Of a stretch of DNA of 16,485 nucleotides, positions 1 to 7,261 are shown piece by piece. The stretch spans positions 1 to 16,485 of the forward strand of contig CAYXZC010000042.1 of assembly GCA_964469815.1 (NCBI GenBank). Reading direction: 5' to 3'. A program made the translations under genes and the position numbers. The notes under the pieces were generated by a model that searched no databases, was not told the DNA's origin, and was given only the letters and a program-made list of their open reading frames with translations. Each line of letters opens with the position of its first letter. Position 1 is the stretch's first letter. This DNA is from MGBC163016 sp964469815. GTDB lineage: Bacteria > Actinomycetota > Coriobacteriia > Coriobacteriales > Eggerthellaceae.

Positions 1-1145
1 AGCGTTCCACCGAAGACAGCCGTTTCACTTGGAGATGCTGCTCGCTCGATGAGTATTTCGAGGAACATGTTCACGGCGAGTCTGAAGCCGAACCCGGTGA
101 TGCAGCGGTCGGCGGAGGGCTATTCGATATCGTCTATCTTTCGCACACTTTCCAGCATCTTGCTGATAAGGCCGAATCGCTTCGCAAGATGCATTCGCTT
201 CTAAAAGATGGCGGATCGATCATCTTGAAGACCGTGGATGATTCGATGAAGGTATCCTATCCTGATCCCGATGGTGTCATGCGCAATGTGTTCAGCTGCT
301 ATGAAGCCTACGTCAAAAGAGAGACCGACCACACCCGCTTCACCGATAGATATTGCGGCTCGAAGACCCATTCGCTTCTTGTCGATGCCGGTTTTCATCC
401 TATGAGGACCATGGTATTCCATTCGAACACCACGGGCATGTCTCTTGAAGACAGGAAGCGCTTGTTCGAGCAAATGGTCTATTTCAGGAGGAATATGCCT
501 GATAGCGCACCTGTCGAGGTTCGCGATCATATGATGCGACTGTTGGATAGATGGAAATCCATGTTCGAAGATGAGGCATATTTCTTCGACACATCCACGA
601 TCATGAGCATCGCTCAAAAACTGCCCATCGCACAGTGCGACAAGGCCTTCATCCCGCTTGGCAACGTGAAGGGGGATGACTTTTCCATTATGCCCATGCG
701 CGAATCCGATCTGGGGGAAGCGATGTTCATCGAAACGCGGTCTTTTCCGGATCCCTGGACTCCTTTGGCGTTTGCCATGGAACTGCGGCATAACCATGAT
801 GCGCACTATATGGTGGCTCGTGATGATGCCGGCCATCTTATCGGCTACATAGGATGGTGGAGGATGCCATTTGCGGGGTGCATAACGCATGTGGCGGTTC
901 ACCCGGCATACAGGCGCGGAGGTTATGGCAAAGCCTTGGTCGAGCATGCAGTCTCTTTGGCAAGGCTGGCCGGTGCTGAGCAGATGCGCTTGCTGGTCAG
1001 GGATTCCAATACGCAGGCTAGGGATTTCTACAGAGCACTCGGGTTCTTCGAGACAGGAATCGAACAGGATTATTACTCCAATCCCACCGAGGACGGCGTG
1101 TCGATGATGTTGTGCCTTACGGACGATTCGAATGAGGATGTATAG
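1..1145 (+). CDS. Methyltransferase-GNAT acetyltransferase fusion (5' end outside window)
   Basis: The reading frame is open from base 3 to the TAG at 1143-1145, so the gene starts upstream; the ATG at 189 is internal. The visible N-terminal part resembles the second half of a class I SAM-dependent methyltransferase: FDIVYLSHTFQHL followed by a helix and LLKDGGSIILKTVD is the usual motif II/III region. The SAM-binding glycine motif would lie upstream of base 1. From about base 678 a GNAT domain follows, with the acetyl-CoA loop RRGGYGKAL (about 912-938) and the C-terminal NTQARDFYRALGF signature, close to RimI-type N-terminal protein acetyltransferases. The two domains share one uninterrupted frame, so this is a natural fusion unless there is a sequencing error. 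Substrates are unknown. The stop lies only 9 bases before the next start, suggesting cotranscription. Confidence 0.85.
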   Translation, partial: RSTEDSRFTWRCCSLDEYFEEHVHGESEAEPGDAAVGGGLFDIVYLSHTFQHLADKAESLRKMHSLLKDGGSIILKTVDDSMKVSYPDPDGVMRNVFSCYEAYVKRETDHTRFTDRYCGSKTHSLLVDAGFHPMRTMVFHSNTTGMSLEDRKRLFEQMVYFRRNMPDSAPVEVRDHMMRLLDRWKSMFEDEAYFFDTSTIMSIAQKLPIAQCDKAFIPLGNVKGDDFSIMPMRESDLGEAMFIETRSFPDPWTPLAFAMELRHNHDAHYMVARDDAGHLIGYIGWWRMPFAGCITHVAVHPAYRRGGYGKALVEHAVSLARLAGAEQMRLLVRDSNTQARDFYRALGFFETGIEQDYYSNPTEDGVSMMLCLTDDSNEDV

Positions 1146-1154
1146 GGGTTCGTT

Positions 1155-1919
1155 ATGCAAGACGATATGAAGCAAACAGAAGATACGATGCAGGCAGAAA
1201 ATGCCAAGGTGGGAGAGGATGCCCAAGAGGTCGTTATGCAAGATGGCGAGGCATCATCTGATGAGGATAGCGATCGTTTCTATCAGTATCTGTCGCAGGA
1301 GTATAGAAGGTATAGAACCTTGTCTTGGGTGCTTGGCGCACTCGGGTTCTCCATAATACTCATCGCAGTAGGACTGAATATCAACGGTATCCTTCCACTC
1401 AAGATATTCAATCTGATAATGTCTGTGGCTTATCTTTTCATCCTCCTTATGGCCATCAATATTTTCACAAGATCCAGGCCGTATAAGCGCAGGATGAAGG
1501 AGGCTAAAGGCGAGCCGAAGTCCGTATTGTATGACGAGGATGCTCCGGATGGCATACGGATGGAGGAGAATCCTCAATTCCGGGATATGGATGATATCTA
1601 CAAGATACTCGAGCGCGATATCCGAACCGAGGTCATACCGGATATGCCCGAGTACAAGAAGCTGCGCAGTACATGGCTCGGTATCTTCGCAGCGGCGCTC
1701 ATCGTTGCTGCGAGCTCTTTGCTCCTCTACTATTTCTTGCCCGATCTTGGGATATTCGCCGCGATACTGCTGCTTCTGGCTTTCGTGCTCGTGATAGTGG
1801 CTTTCTACATAGACCGGACGAAGATGCGCTCTATGAGGGTTGAATGGGCTAAGCAATACGGAATGACCGAGATGCAGTTGCGTGACAACTTTCGCACGTA
1901 TAAGACGCAGAGAAGATGA
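1155..1919 (+). CDS. Four-helix membrane protein, paralogue 1
   Basis: A 254-residue protein of unknown function. An acidic, Gln/Glu-rich N-terminus (1-50) precedes two hydrophobic helices (about 56-76 and 84-104). A charged cytoplasmic-looking stretch of about 70 residues follows, then a second helix pair (about 174-195 and 198-219) and a basic C-terminus. The start ATG at 1155 has an AGGGG ribosome site at 1144-1148 overlapping the previous stop, consistent with translational coupling. The same plan and several aligned motifs (SRPYKR, IDRTKMRSMRVEW) recur in the next gene, so the two are tandem paralogues. No catalytic motif is visible; a role as a membrane scaffold is only a guess. Confidence 0.85.
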   Translation: MQDDMKQTEDTMQAENAKVGEDAQEVVMQDGEASSDEDSDRFYQYLSQEYRRYRTLSWVLGALGFSIILIAVGLNINGILPLKIFNLIMSVAYLFILLMAINIFTRSRPYKRRMKEAKGEPKSVLYDEDAPDGIRMEENPQFRDMDDIYKILERDIRTEVIPDMPEYKKLRSTWLGIFAAALIVAASSLLLYYFLPDLGIFAAILLLLAFVLVIVAFYIDRTKMRSMRVEWAKQYGMTEMQLRDNFRTYKTQRR

Positions 1920-1964
1920 GCGCTCTTTCGCGGCTTGCACTGAATCCTTGAGAGGAAACCATCT

Positions 1965-2765
1965 ATGAGCAAGAAGAAGAATAAGATCCCCGCCGGTGGC
2001 TACGGTATCGGAGATGTGGGTGAATCCGTTGAAGAGCAGACAGCCGGACTGGATGAGATCCTGAAAGATAGGGACGAGAGCGATTCCAAGAAAACGAAGA
2101 TGGCGGTCGATGCCGCTTTGGAGGATGTGAAGGCCGGAAAGCAACTTGATCCTCGAATATTGCAACTGTTCAAGGACTTCAAGCTGTATCGGATATTGGT
2201 GGTGGCCATCGTGGTGCTGGGATTTGCGATGCTGCTCGTTGCGATGTATCTGTACAGCAATGGATATGTGGACGAAGAGACGCAGAACAACATCTTGCTC
2301 ATAGCCAATGTGGTCATCGTTGCCGGAATGGTGATAGCTTTCGGTCGCGCACGTCCGATCAAAGAGGATATCAACGCATGGTATAAGGTGAATGCCATGG
2401 CGCTGAAGGAGTCCAAAGGAAAACACGGTGCCACGAAGGCCGACATCGACAAGATATTCCTTAGCCGCGTTAGGAACAAACGCGTTCCACCTACAGCGGA
2501 ATTCCGTTCAATAAGGCGTGTGTGGATAGCTCTCATAGCTACAGCAACGATCATCACGCTCGTGGCCGTTGTGCTGGCTCAACGCAATATGAGCGATGTG
2601 ACGATCCCTGTGGTGATGATAATCATATCCTTTGTGATCCTTGTCGGCGCCATGATCCTCGAGCGAGTGAAGATGAAGCCTTTGCGTGAAAAATGGGAGC
2701 ACGAGATGCAAGAGAGGGTCAAAAGAGCAGAGAAGACATCGAAGAAGGCAAGGAGGCGTTCTTGA
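1965..2765 (+). CDS. Four-helix membrane protein, paralogue 2
   Basis: A 266-residue protein homologous to its upstream neighbour. A polar N-terminus rich in Lys, Asp and Glu (1-72) precedes helices at about 76-97 and 107-126. A soluble linker of about 55 residues follows, then helices at about 185-205 and 212-232 and a very basic C-terminal tail ending KKARRRS. Matching landmarks with the upstream gene are ARPIKED after helix 2, RSIRRVWIAL entering helix 3 and LERVKMKPLREKWE after helix 4. The start ATG at 1965 is preceded by GAGAGGAAA. The gap to the upstream gene is 45 bases. Function unknown; no conserved enzyme motif seen. Confidence 0.85.
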   Translation: MSKKKNKIPAGGYGIGDVGESVEEQTAGLDEILKDRDESDSKKTKMAVDAALEDVKAGKQLDPRILQLFKDFKLYRILVVAIVVLGFAMLLVAMYLYSNGYVDEETQNNILLIANVVIVAGMVIAFGRARPIKEDINAWYKVNAMALKESKGKHGATKADIDKIFLSRVRNKRVPPTAEFRSIRRVWIALIATATIITLVAVVLAQRNMSDVTIPVVMIIISFVILVGAMILERVKMKPLREKWEHEMQERVKRAEKTSKKARRRS

Positions 2766-2867
2766 ATGAATAGCCTGCCCTTCTTATCGGAACTGAGCAT
2801 TTCAAGGGCTCAACATGGGCTCTTTTGATGCGATAGAGGTTGGGTATCGATCAGAAAGGAAATCATC

Positions 2868-3074
2868 ATGTACCCAGAAAACGAAAAGGATCTTGTAGAT
2901 TCAGCTGCAGAGCACATCGAAGAAGCATCCATCGCTGATGGTCTTGAGAATGGCGCGAAACCTCAGCCAACCGCTGAAGGCGAGCCTGAAGGACTTGATA
3001 GCGAAGTCGGAAAGGTCGATGCTGCTGTCGAGCACATCGAGGAGGCTTCTATCGCAGATGGCCGTACCAAATAG
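2868..3074 (+). CDS. Small acidic protein with an exact internal repeat
   Basis: A 68-residue, strongly acidic soluble protein. The 11-residue segment EHIEEASIADG occurs exactly twice (residues 15-25 and 55-65), separated by a Pro/Glu/Gly-rich linker. A good ribosome site (AGAAAGGAAA) stands before ATG 2868, and an intrinsic terminator begins 17 bases after the stop, so this is very probably a real last gene of its transcript. No known family is recognised. The repeat suggests a two-site binding or dimerisation peptide, which is inference only. Confidence 0.7.
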   Translation: MYPENEKDLVDSAAEHIEEASIADGLENGAKPQPTAEGEPEGLDSEVGKVDAAVEHIEEASIADGRTK

Positions 3075-3090
3075 GTCGGTTCTGCTTTGC

Positions 3091-3123
3091 AAGGGCATCT
3101 TGGGAACAAGGTGCCCTTTTTCT
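3091..3123 (+). terminator. Intrinsic terminator after the small acidic protein gene
   Basis: Arms AAGGGCATCTTG (3091-3102) and CAAGGTGCCCTT (3107-3118) pair over 12 bases with one G-T wobble around a GGAA tetraloop, followed directly by a T-rich run. A textbook rho-independent terminator on the plus strand. Confidence 0.93.
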
Positions 3124-3185
3124 CTATCGTTGCGATCGGGTCTTTCCGGGTTCGGTCGGTATTCGAAGTATGATAAGGAGCTACT

Positions 3186-3548
3186 ATGCCGGGTGGATGT
3201 TGGATTTGCAATCCTATGTGCGGGAAATGCCAGCCTGCACCTATCAAATCAACAACATGCAAGGATTGTGGGACGCTGAACCTGTTCGAGAGACCGGTCA
3301 TCTTGGACGGCGGTGCGCTCCTTTGCAAGAAATGCGGGCGTGACCTATCTGATGAGATCCGCCCCAAACCGGTTCTTTGCAATTACAGCGGATATGTATG
3401 TGCGTATCCGTGCGGTAATAGCAAGGTTCCCGAACATGGCAATATCCCATGCGAGAGGAATACTCCTCCCGATGAGGAATGGTTGGAAGAACATCCCAAA
3501 ATGCGCAAGTACGTCCGTTTGGATACACATCAGATGAATGAAATCTGA
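3186..3548 (+). CDS. Cysteine-rich small protein with zinc-ribbon-like centre
   Basis: A 120-residue soluble protein with 12 cysteines (5, 8, 12, 15, 25, 28, 47, 50, 65, 72, 76, 89). The N-terminal C-x2-C-x3-C-x2-C cluster could bind a metal or Fe-S centre. Residues 25-50 have the form C-x2-C-x18-C-x2-C with CGTLN and CKKCGRDL, which echo the CGTFN and CKKCGADL of the zinc-ribbon protein encoded from 4075, so this may be an enlarged relative. Strong ribosome site AAGGAG at 3175-3180, five bases before ATG 3186. It sits between a terminator and the leader of the molybdoenzyme genes. Function unknown; an accessory, metal-binding or electron-transfer role is inferred only from composition and location. 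Confidence 0.85.
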   Translation: MPGGCWICNPMCGKCQPAPIKSTTCKDCGTLNLFERPVILDGGALLCKKCGRDLSDEIRPKPVLCNYSGYVCAYPCGNSKVPEHGNIPCERNTPPDEEWLEEHPKMRKYVRLDTHQMNEI

Positions 3549-3755
3549 AAGACGACGCTCAGAAGCTGCGCAGCCTTCACTCCACCTTCCAGATTTTATT
3601 CATAGTACTTATATCAGGTTCAAATGCATTTTATCTTGGCTGCATTCCGATCTGGCGCTGCGGTTCTCCCTAAAGGGACTAGCTTTGCGTCGCGACCAGC
3701 ACCTCTTACGGCTACCTGTTACTCTTGAATAATGGTTATTGGAAAGAGTTCGTAG

Positions 3756-3775
3756 TGCAGATCTTCAGATCTGCA
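3756..3775. promoter_or_regulatory. Perfect palindrome, candidate operator
   Basis: TGCAGATCT (3756-3764), spacer TC, AGATCTGCA (3767-3775): perfect 9-base dyad symmetry. The short spacer and the absence of a following T-run fit a dimeric regulator binding site better than a terminator. It lies about 300 bases upstream of the first zinc-ribbon gene. The bound regulator is unknown. Confidence 0.4.
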
Positions 3776-3980
3776 ATGTAGCTCCATTCGCTTCGCTATT
3801 CACCATGTATTGCCGCCTTCTCTATATCCGTGAGCACTAGACATTTATGCAAGCTTGAACAGGCAGAATTCACCCTAGTACTCAACGTGGTATTTGCTTT
3901 TCAAGCTCTTCTTTAGTGTATGTAGGCCGATGTTTTCACCCTATTCCCGATGCTATCTTCTGCACGGTTCGAAATTCGAG

Positions 3981-4029
3981 CGCTTCAGCGTTCGCTGGAG
4001 CGGATCCGATAGCCTCATAAGCCGGATCC
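3981..4029. repeat. Inverted repeats just upstream of the zinc-ribbon gene
   Basis: CGCTTCAGCG (3981-3990) and CGCTGGAGCG (3993-4002) are inverted with one wobble across TT. Immediately adjacent, GGATCCG (4002-4008) pairs with CGGATCC (4023-4029). The two structures would share base 4002, so they are alternative or consecutive. They end 45 bases before ATG 4075 and could be an mRNA leader structure or operators. Confidence 0.4.
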
Positions 4030-4074
4030 TCGGATCTTCAAACCGTGTAACGTCAACCTATAGAAGGGGATCTT

Positions 4075-4293
4075 ATGTGTTTTAGACCACCATCATTCGA
4101 TGACATGATGAAGAAGTGCGCGGCATGCGGCACCTTCAATCCGCCTGAGGCTGAGAAGTGCAAGAAGTGCGGTGCCGATCTTGCAGGCGCTGCTGCTGAT
4201 GCTGCCTCAAGCGCACCTACGGCTCCTGGCGCAGCTCCTACGGCTCCCGGTGCTCCAACAGCTCCTGGCGCTCCGAAGCCCCCTAGCGCCTAG
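4075..4293 (+). CDS. Short zinc-ribbon protein with Pro/Ala tail (copy 1)
   Basis: A 72-residue protein. MCFRPP at the N-terminus leads to a zinc ribbon C15-x2-C18-x10-C29-x2-C32, followed by a low-complexity Ala/Pro/Gly tail with repeated TAPGA units, probably a flexible tether. The ATG at 4075 is chosen because AAGGGG lies five bases upstream and because the FRPP motif is shared with the second copy encoded from 7262; downstream ATGs (codons 11 and 12) would remove it. First gene of the molybdoenzyme cluster. The zinc-ribbon fold is clear; the role is unknown, possibly assembly or partner binding for the enzyme encoded next. Confidence 0.82.
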   Translation: MCFRPPSFDDMMKKCAACGTFNPPEAEKCKKCGADLAGAAADAASSAPTAPGAAPTAPGAPTAPGAPKPPSA

Positions 4294-4441
4294 TCTTCAA
4301 GGATTATCCATTCGCAGCAGTTTTCGCTTTGCGAATCTTCGCTTCTATATTTAGAAGGGAGGTGTTTATCGGAGTCGGCACAAGAGTAGTTCTTCAAGCA
4401 AATCATCTATTTGAAAGAGAAAGTGAAAGGGGGGGACATTC

Positions 4442-6805
4442 ATGATCAATGAGCTCAATAAAGATCTTTACAAAACAGATTGGCGCTGGTTCGAGGATGG
4501 TTACGAGGTAACCCGTACTTCTGTTTGGACAGGTCCTGGCTGTCACAATGGCTGTGGTGTTCTTGCTTACACGAAAGACGGCAAACTTGAGCGCGTAGAG
4601 GGCGATCCCAATTTCGCATACAATCAGGGACGTCTATGTCTGCGTTGTATCAACATGGTTGAGCAGATCTACAACCATGATCGTATGAAATGGCCACTTC
4701 TCCTCGACGGAGAAAAAGGATCCAACAAATGGAAGCGCGTCACCTGGGACGAGGCTCTTGATTTCATCGAGGAAGCATTCCAGGATTGCTGCCGCATTAT
4801 CCGCGACGAGTTCGGTGGAATCGGGCCTGAGGGCGTAGTCGCTCTTTCCGGCACCGGCCGTAATGCTATGTGGCAGGGCGCTATGGTTCTTCGTACAGCA
4901 TTCGGTTCTCCGAACATGTCATTCGGATTCCTGTCCGCCGACTCTTGCTATCAGCCTCGCATGACCGCGAACCTGTTGCAGGAAGGCGACTGCTGGATCC
5001 TCGACAACGCTCAGCTGCATCCTGACCGCTACAACAATGCGGAGTGGGTAAAGCCCGAGGTCGTCATCGTTTGGGCTAACCAGCCGCTGGCGTCCAATCC
5101 TGATGGTTTCATGGGTCACTGGCTGATCGACCTCATGCGTATGGGGACCAAGTTCGTGGTGGTCGATCCTGCTCTTACGTGGCTTGCATCCAAGGCTGAC
5201 ATTTGGCTGCAGATCCGTCCTGGCACTGACTGTGCTTTGGCTCTCGGCATGCTCAATGTCATCATCAACGAAGATCTTTATGACCATGAGTGGACCGAAA
5301 AGTGGACCTATGGTTTCGATTCTTTGGTAGAGCGTGTTCAGGAATATCCTGTCGACAAGGTTGCAGAGATCTGCTGGGTAGATCAGCAGCTTATCGTTGA
5401 CGCTGCTCGTATGTATGCAAACGCAAAGCCTGCAGGCATCCAGTGGGGTCTTGCGATCGACATGCAGATCTCCGCTATGGAGGCTTCCAACGCTATCGAC
5501 GACATGGTTGCTATTTGCGGTAACCTTGACGTTCCTGGCGGCAACGTTCTCGTTCGCTATGCATACAACTCTTCTAAGAAGTATGGTGCTGGCCTTGAGT
5601 TCATCTCTCCTGAGATGCTCGATCGCCGTATCGGCACAACCCAATCGCCTATCCACAAGGCTGGATACACTCCGTTCATTCCGCCGGATCTTCTTCTGGA
5701 GGCAATGGAGACAGGTGTTCCTTATCGTCCTCAGCTCATCTGGGTCGAGCAGACGAATCCTATCGCCAACATGGCAGGCGACGCTCCTCGCGTTTACAAG
5801 GCTTGGAAGAACATCAAGTACACCATCGTTGCTGACTACTATCTGACACCGACTGCTGTAGCATTCGCAGATTGCGTGCTTCCGATGGCTATGTCGATCG
5901 AGCGCGACTCCTATCGTTCTTGGTGGCAGCCGCTGCGTACGATCACCGCTTCTGCTGGACGCTACTATGAGTGCAAGTCCGACGAAGAGCTCGTAGTTAC
6001 GATGGGCAAGCGCTTCAACCCTGAGTTCTATGGCCAGTTCGAGACCACCGATGACTTCCTGACCTGGATGATCCAGGACGAAGGCAATGGCGTTGACTAC
6101 ACCTTCCAGGATCTCAAAGAGAAGGTATATGACTGGTGGGATTGGAACGAGACCTATCGCAAGTACGAGAAGGGTCTTCTCCGCGAGGACGGAAATCCGG
6201 GATTCGTTACCGCTACCGGTCTGTTCGAGATCTACTCGCCGCTCTTCGATGTTTGGGGATTCGATCCTCTGCCGCATCACATGGAGCCCTACGAGTCTCC
6301 GTATCGTACACCGGAGCTCTACAAAGAGTACCCGCTCATCTACACCTCCGGACATCGCCACATCGGCCTGTTCCATTCCGAGCATCGTCAGCTTCCGCAC
6401 ATGCGTCAGATCCATCCGACCGCTATAGCGGACATCTCTCCGGAGCTCGCAGAAGAGCTCGGCGTTATCGAAGGCGACTGGGTATGGTTCGAGAATCCGC
6501 GCGGTAAGTGCAAGCAGAAGGCTCATATCGCTCCTGGTTTGATGCCGAACTTGGTACGTGCTCGCCACGGTTGGTGGTTCCCTGAGGAAGAGGCTGCTGA
6601 GCCGCATCTGTATGGTGTGTTCGACTGCAATGCCAACAACCTCACCACCATGGGCGTTTACGGTCCTACCCACTATGGTGCTCCGTACAAGTCCACGCTT
6701 TGCAAGTGCTATAAGGTGACTCCTGAGAATGATCACAGCGAGTCTGAGATCATCACCACGCAGCCACTTACCGGTTTCCACTTCACACGTTTCGAGGGGG
6801 TGTAA
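4442..6805 (+). CDS. Molybdopterin-dependent oxidoreductase, DMSO reductase family, cytoplasmic
   Basis: A 787-residue catalytic subunit expected to bind bis-MGD molybdenum (or tungsten). An Fe-S-like N-terminal segment (27-72) with DGKLERVEGDP and GRLCLRC leads to the molybdopterin oxidoreductase domain (about 75-530, with RPGTDCALALGMLN and SNPDG) and the C-terminal dinucleotide-binding domain (about 630-770, with HSEHRQLP and GDWVWFENPRG). Cysteines 34, 38, 66 and 69 give C-x3-C-x27-C rather than the usual four-cysteine C-x2-C-x3-C-x26-C pattern, so the cluster may be atypical or lost. S168 or C169 is a candidate metal ligand by rough alignment. No Tat signal is present, so it should act in the cytoplasm. 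From remembered sequences, it resembles the acetylene hydratase, pyrogallol transhydroxylase and catechol dehydroxylase group (HSEHRQLP and GDWVW are shared with dopamine dehydroxylase). Strong ribosome site (AAGGGGGGG) before ATG 4442. Substrate not determinable. Confidence 0.93.
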   Translation: MINELNKDLYKTDWRWFEDGYEVTRTSVWTGPGCHNGCGVLAYTKDGKLERVEGDPNFAYNQGRLCLRCINMVEQIYNHDRMKWPLLLDGEKGSNKWKRVTWDEALDFIEEAFQDCCRIIRDEFGGIGPEGVVALSGTGRNAMWQGAMVLRTAFGSPNMSFGFLSADSCYQPRMTANLLQEGDCWILDNAQLHPDRYNNAEWVKPEVVIVWANQPLASNPDGFMGHWLIDLMRMGTKFVVVDPALTWLASKADIWLQIRPGTDCALALGMLNVIINEDLYDHEWTEKWTYGFDSLVERVQEYPVDKVAEICWVDQQLIVDAARMYANAKPAGIQWGLAIDMQISAMEASNAIDDMVAICGNLDVPGGNVLVRYAYNSSKKYGAGLEFISPEMLDRRIGTTQSPIHKAGYTPFIPPDLLLEAMETGVPYRPQLIWVEQTNPIANMAGDAPRVYKAWKNIKYTIVADYYLTPTAVAFADCVLPMAMSIERDSYRSWWQPLRTITASAGRYYECKSDEELVVTMGKRFNPEFYGQFETTDDFLTWMIQDEGNGVDYTFQDLKEKVYDWWDWNETYRKYEKGLLREDGNPGFVTATGLFEIYSPLFDVWGFDPLPHHMEPYESPYRTPELYKEYPLIYTSGHRHIGLFHSEHRQLPHMRQIHPTAIADISPELAEELGVIEGDWVWFENPRGKCKQKAHIAPGLMPNLVRARHGWWFPEEEAAEPHLYGVFDCNANNLTTMGVYGPTHYGAPYKSTLCKCYKVTPENDHSESEIITTQPLTGFHFTRFEGV

Positions 6806-6808
6806 TCA

Positions 6809-7231
6809 ATGCCTACAGCTGAAGAGATGAATAGAGGCTTTGACGCCGTTAAGTTCTGGGCCGAGTTCAAAGACCATGATGCTAAGCCCGTCCAAAACGG
6901 ACTCCTCATTGACTATGAATATTGCACAGACTGCCATTCATGCGAGCTTGCTTGCCAGATGCATCTGAATCTTCCGGCAGAGCAATGGGGTATCAAGACC
7001 CTTGAGTATGGCCCGATCAAGGATGTCAATGGCAAGTGGGAGTGGACCTACATCCCGATGCCGACCGATCTGTGCGATGGCTGTGCCGATCGTGTCGCCG
7101 AGGGTCGGCTTCCGATGTGCGTACATCACTGCCAGTCAGGCGTTATGTTCTACGGTCCGATCGACGAGCTTGCAAAGAAGGCCGCCGAGAAGCCGAAGAT
7201 GGTTCTGTTCACATTGGATCAGGACAAATAA
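6809..7231 (+). CDS. Small [4Fe-4S] electron-transfer subunit of the molybdoenzyme
   Basis: A 140-residue ferredoxin-like protein starting three bases after the molybdoenzyme stop, with ribosome site GAGGGGG inside the end of that gene: translationally coupled and almost certainly its partner. Cluster I cysteines are C39-x2-C42-x2-C45-x3-C49 (CTDCHSCELAC). The second set is C89-x2-C92-x11-C104-x3-C108. Only two [4Fe-4S] sites are visible, whereas NrfC/DmsB-type subunits are usually about 190-230 residues with four, and the pyrogallol transhydroxylase small subunit has three. It has no Tat signal or membrane segment. Expected role: passing electrons to or from the cytoplasmic catalytic subunit; the physiological donor is not encoded in the window. 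Confidence 0.92.
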   Translation: MPTAEEMNRGFDAVKFWAEFKDHDAKPVQNGLLIDYEYCTDCHSCELACQMHLNLPAEQWGIKTLEYGPIKDVNGKWEWTYIPMPTDLCDGCADRVAEGRLPMCVHHCQSGVMFYGPIDELAKKAAEKPKMVLFTLDQDK

Positions 7232-7261
7232 CGATCAGAAAACGATCAAAGGGGAAAGATT

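Larger units (their letters stand above)
3549..4074 (+). other. Long non-coding leader with palindromes upstream of the molybdoenzyme block
   Basis: About 525 bases without a convincing gene; the short ORFs here lack ribosome sites and recognisable content. It holds a perfect 9-base palindrome pair (3756-3775), a 10-base imperfect hairpin (3981-4002) and a paired GGATCCG/CGGATCC (4002-4008 and 4023-4029). It likely carries the promoter and regulatory sites of the downstream genes, but I could not assign a convincing -35/-10 pair. I do not recognise a known riboswitch class. Confidence 0.5.

Noticed and set aside
2790..2832. Terminator between the second membrane protein and the small acidic protein gene
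   Set aside because: GGGCTC occurs as a direct rather than an inverted repeat; no stable stem followed by a T-run forms.
3964..3980. GGTTCGAAATTCG, resembling a tRNA T-loop
   Set aside because: No acceptor, anticodon or D arm can be built around it.
3549..4074. Molybdenum-cofactor riboswitch in the leader
   Set aside because: Expected from context, but I could not find the conserved core of that class; the visible structures are simple dyads.
3894..4085. 63-residue ORF in the long leader
   Set aside because: No ribosome site, overlaps the start of the zinc-ribbon gene, and covers the inverted repeats; better explained as non-coding.
4362..4445. GTG-started 27-codon leader ORF whose TGA overlaps the molybdoenzyme ATG
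   Set aside because: The stop/start overlap is suggestive, but the AAGG element is only about three bases from the GTG and the peptide has no recognisable feature, so it is not annotated.
4919..6781. 620-residue minus-strand ORF opposite the molybdoenzyme
   Set aside because: The plus-strand product matches a known family throughout; the antisense frame is rich in Arg, His and Ile with no domain, typical of a shadow of biased codon use.
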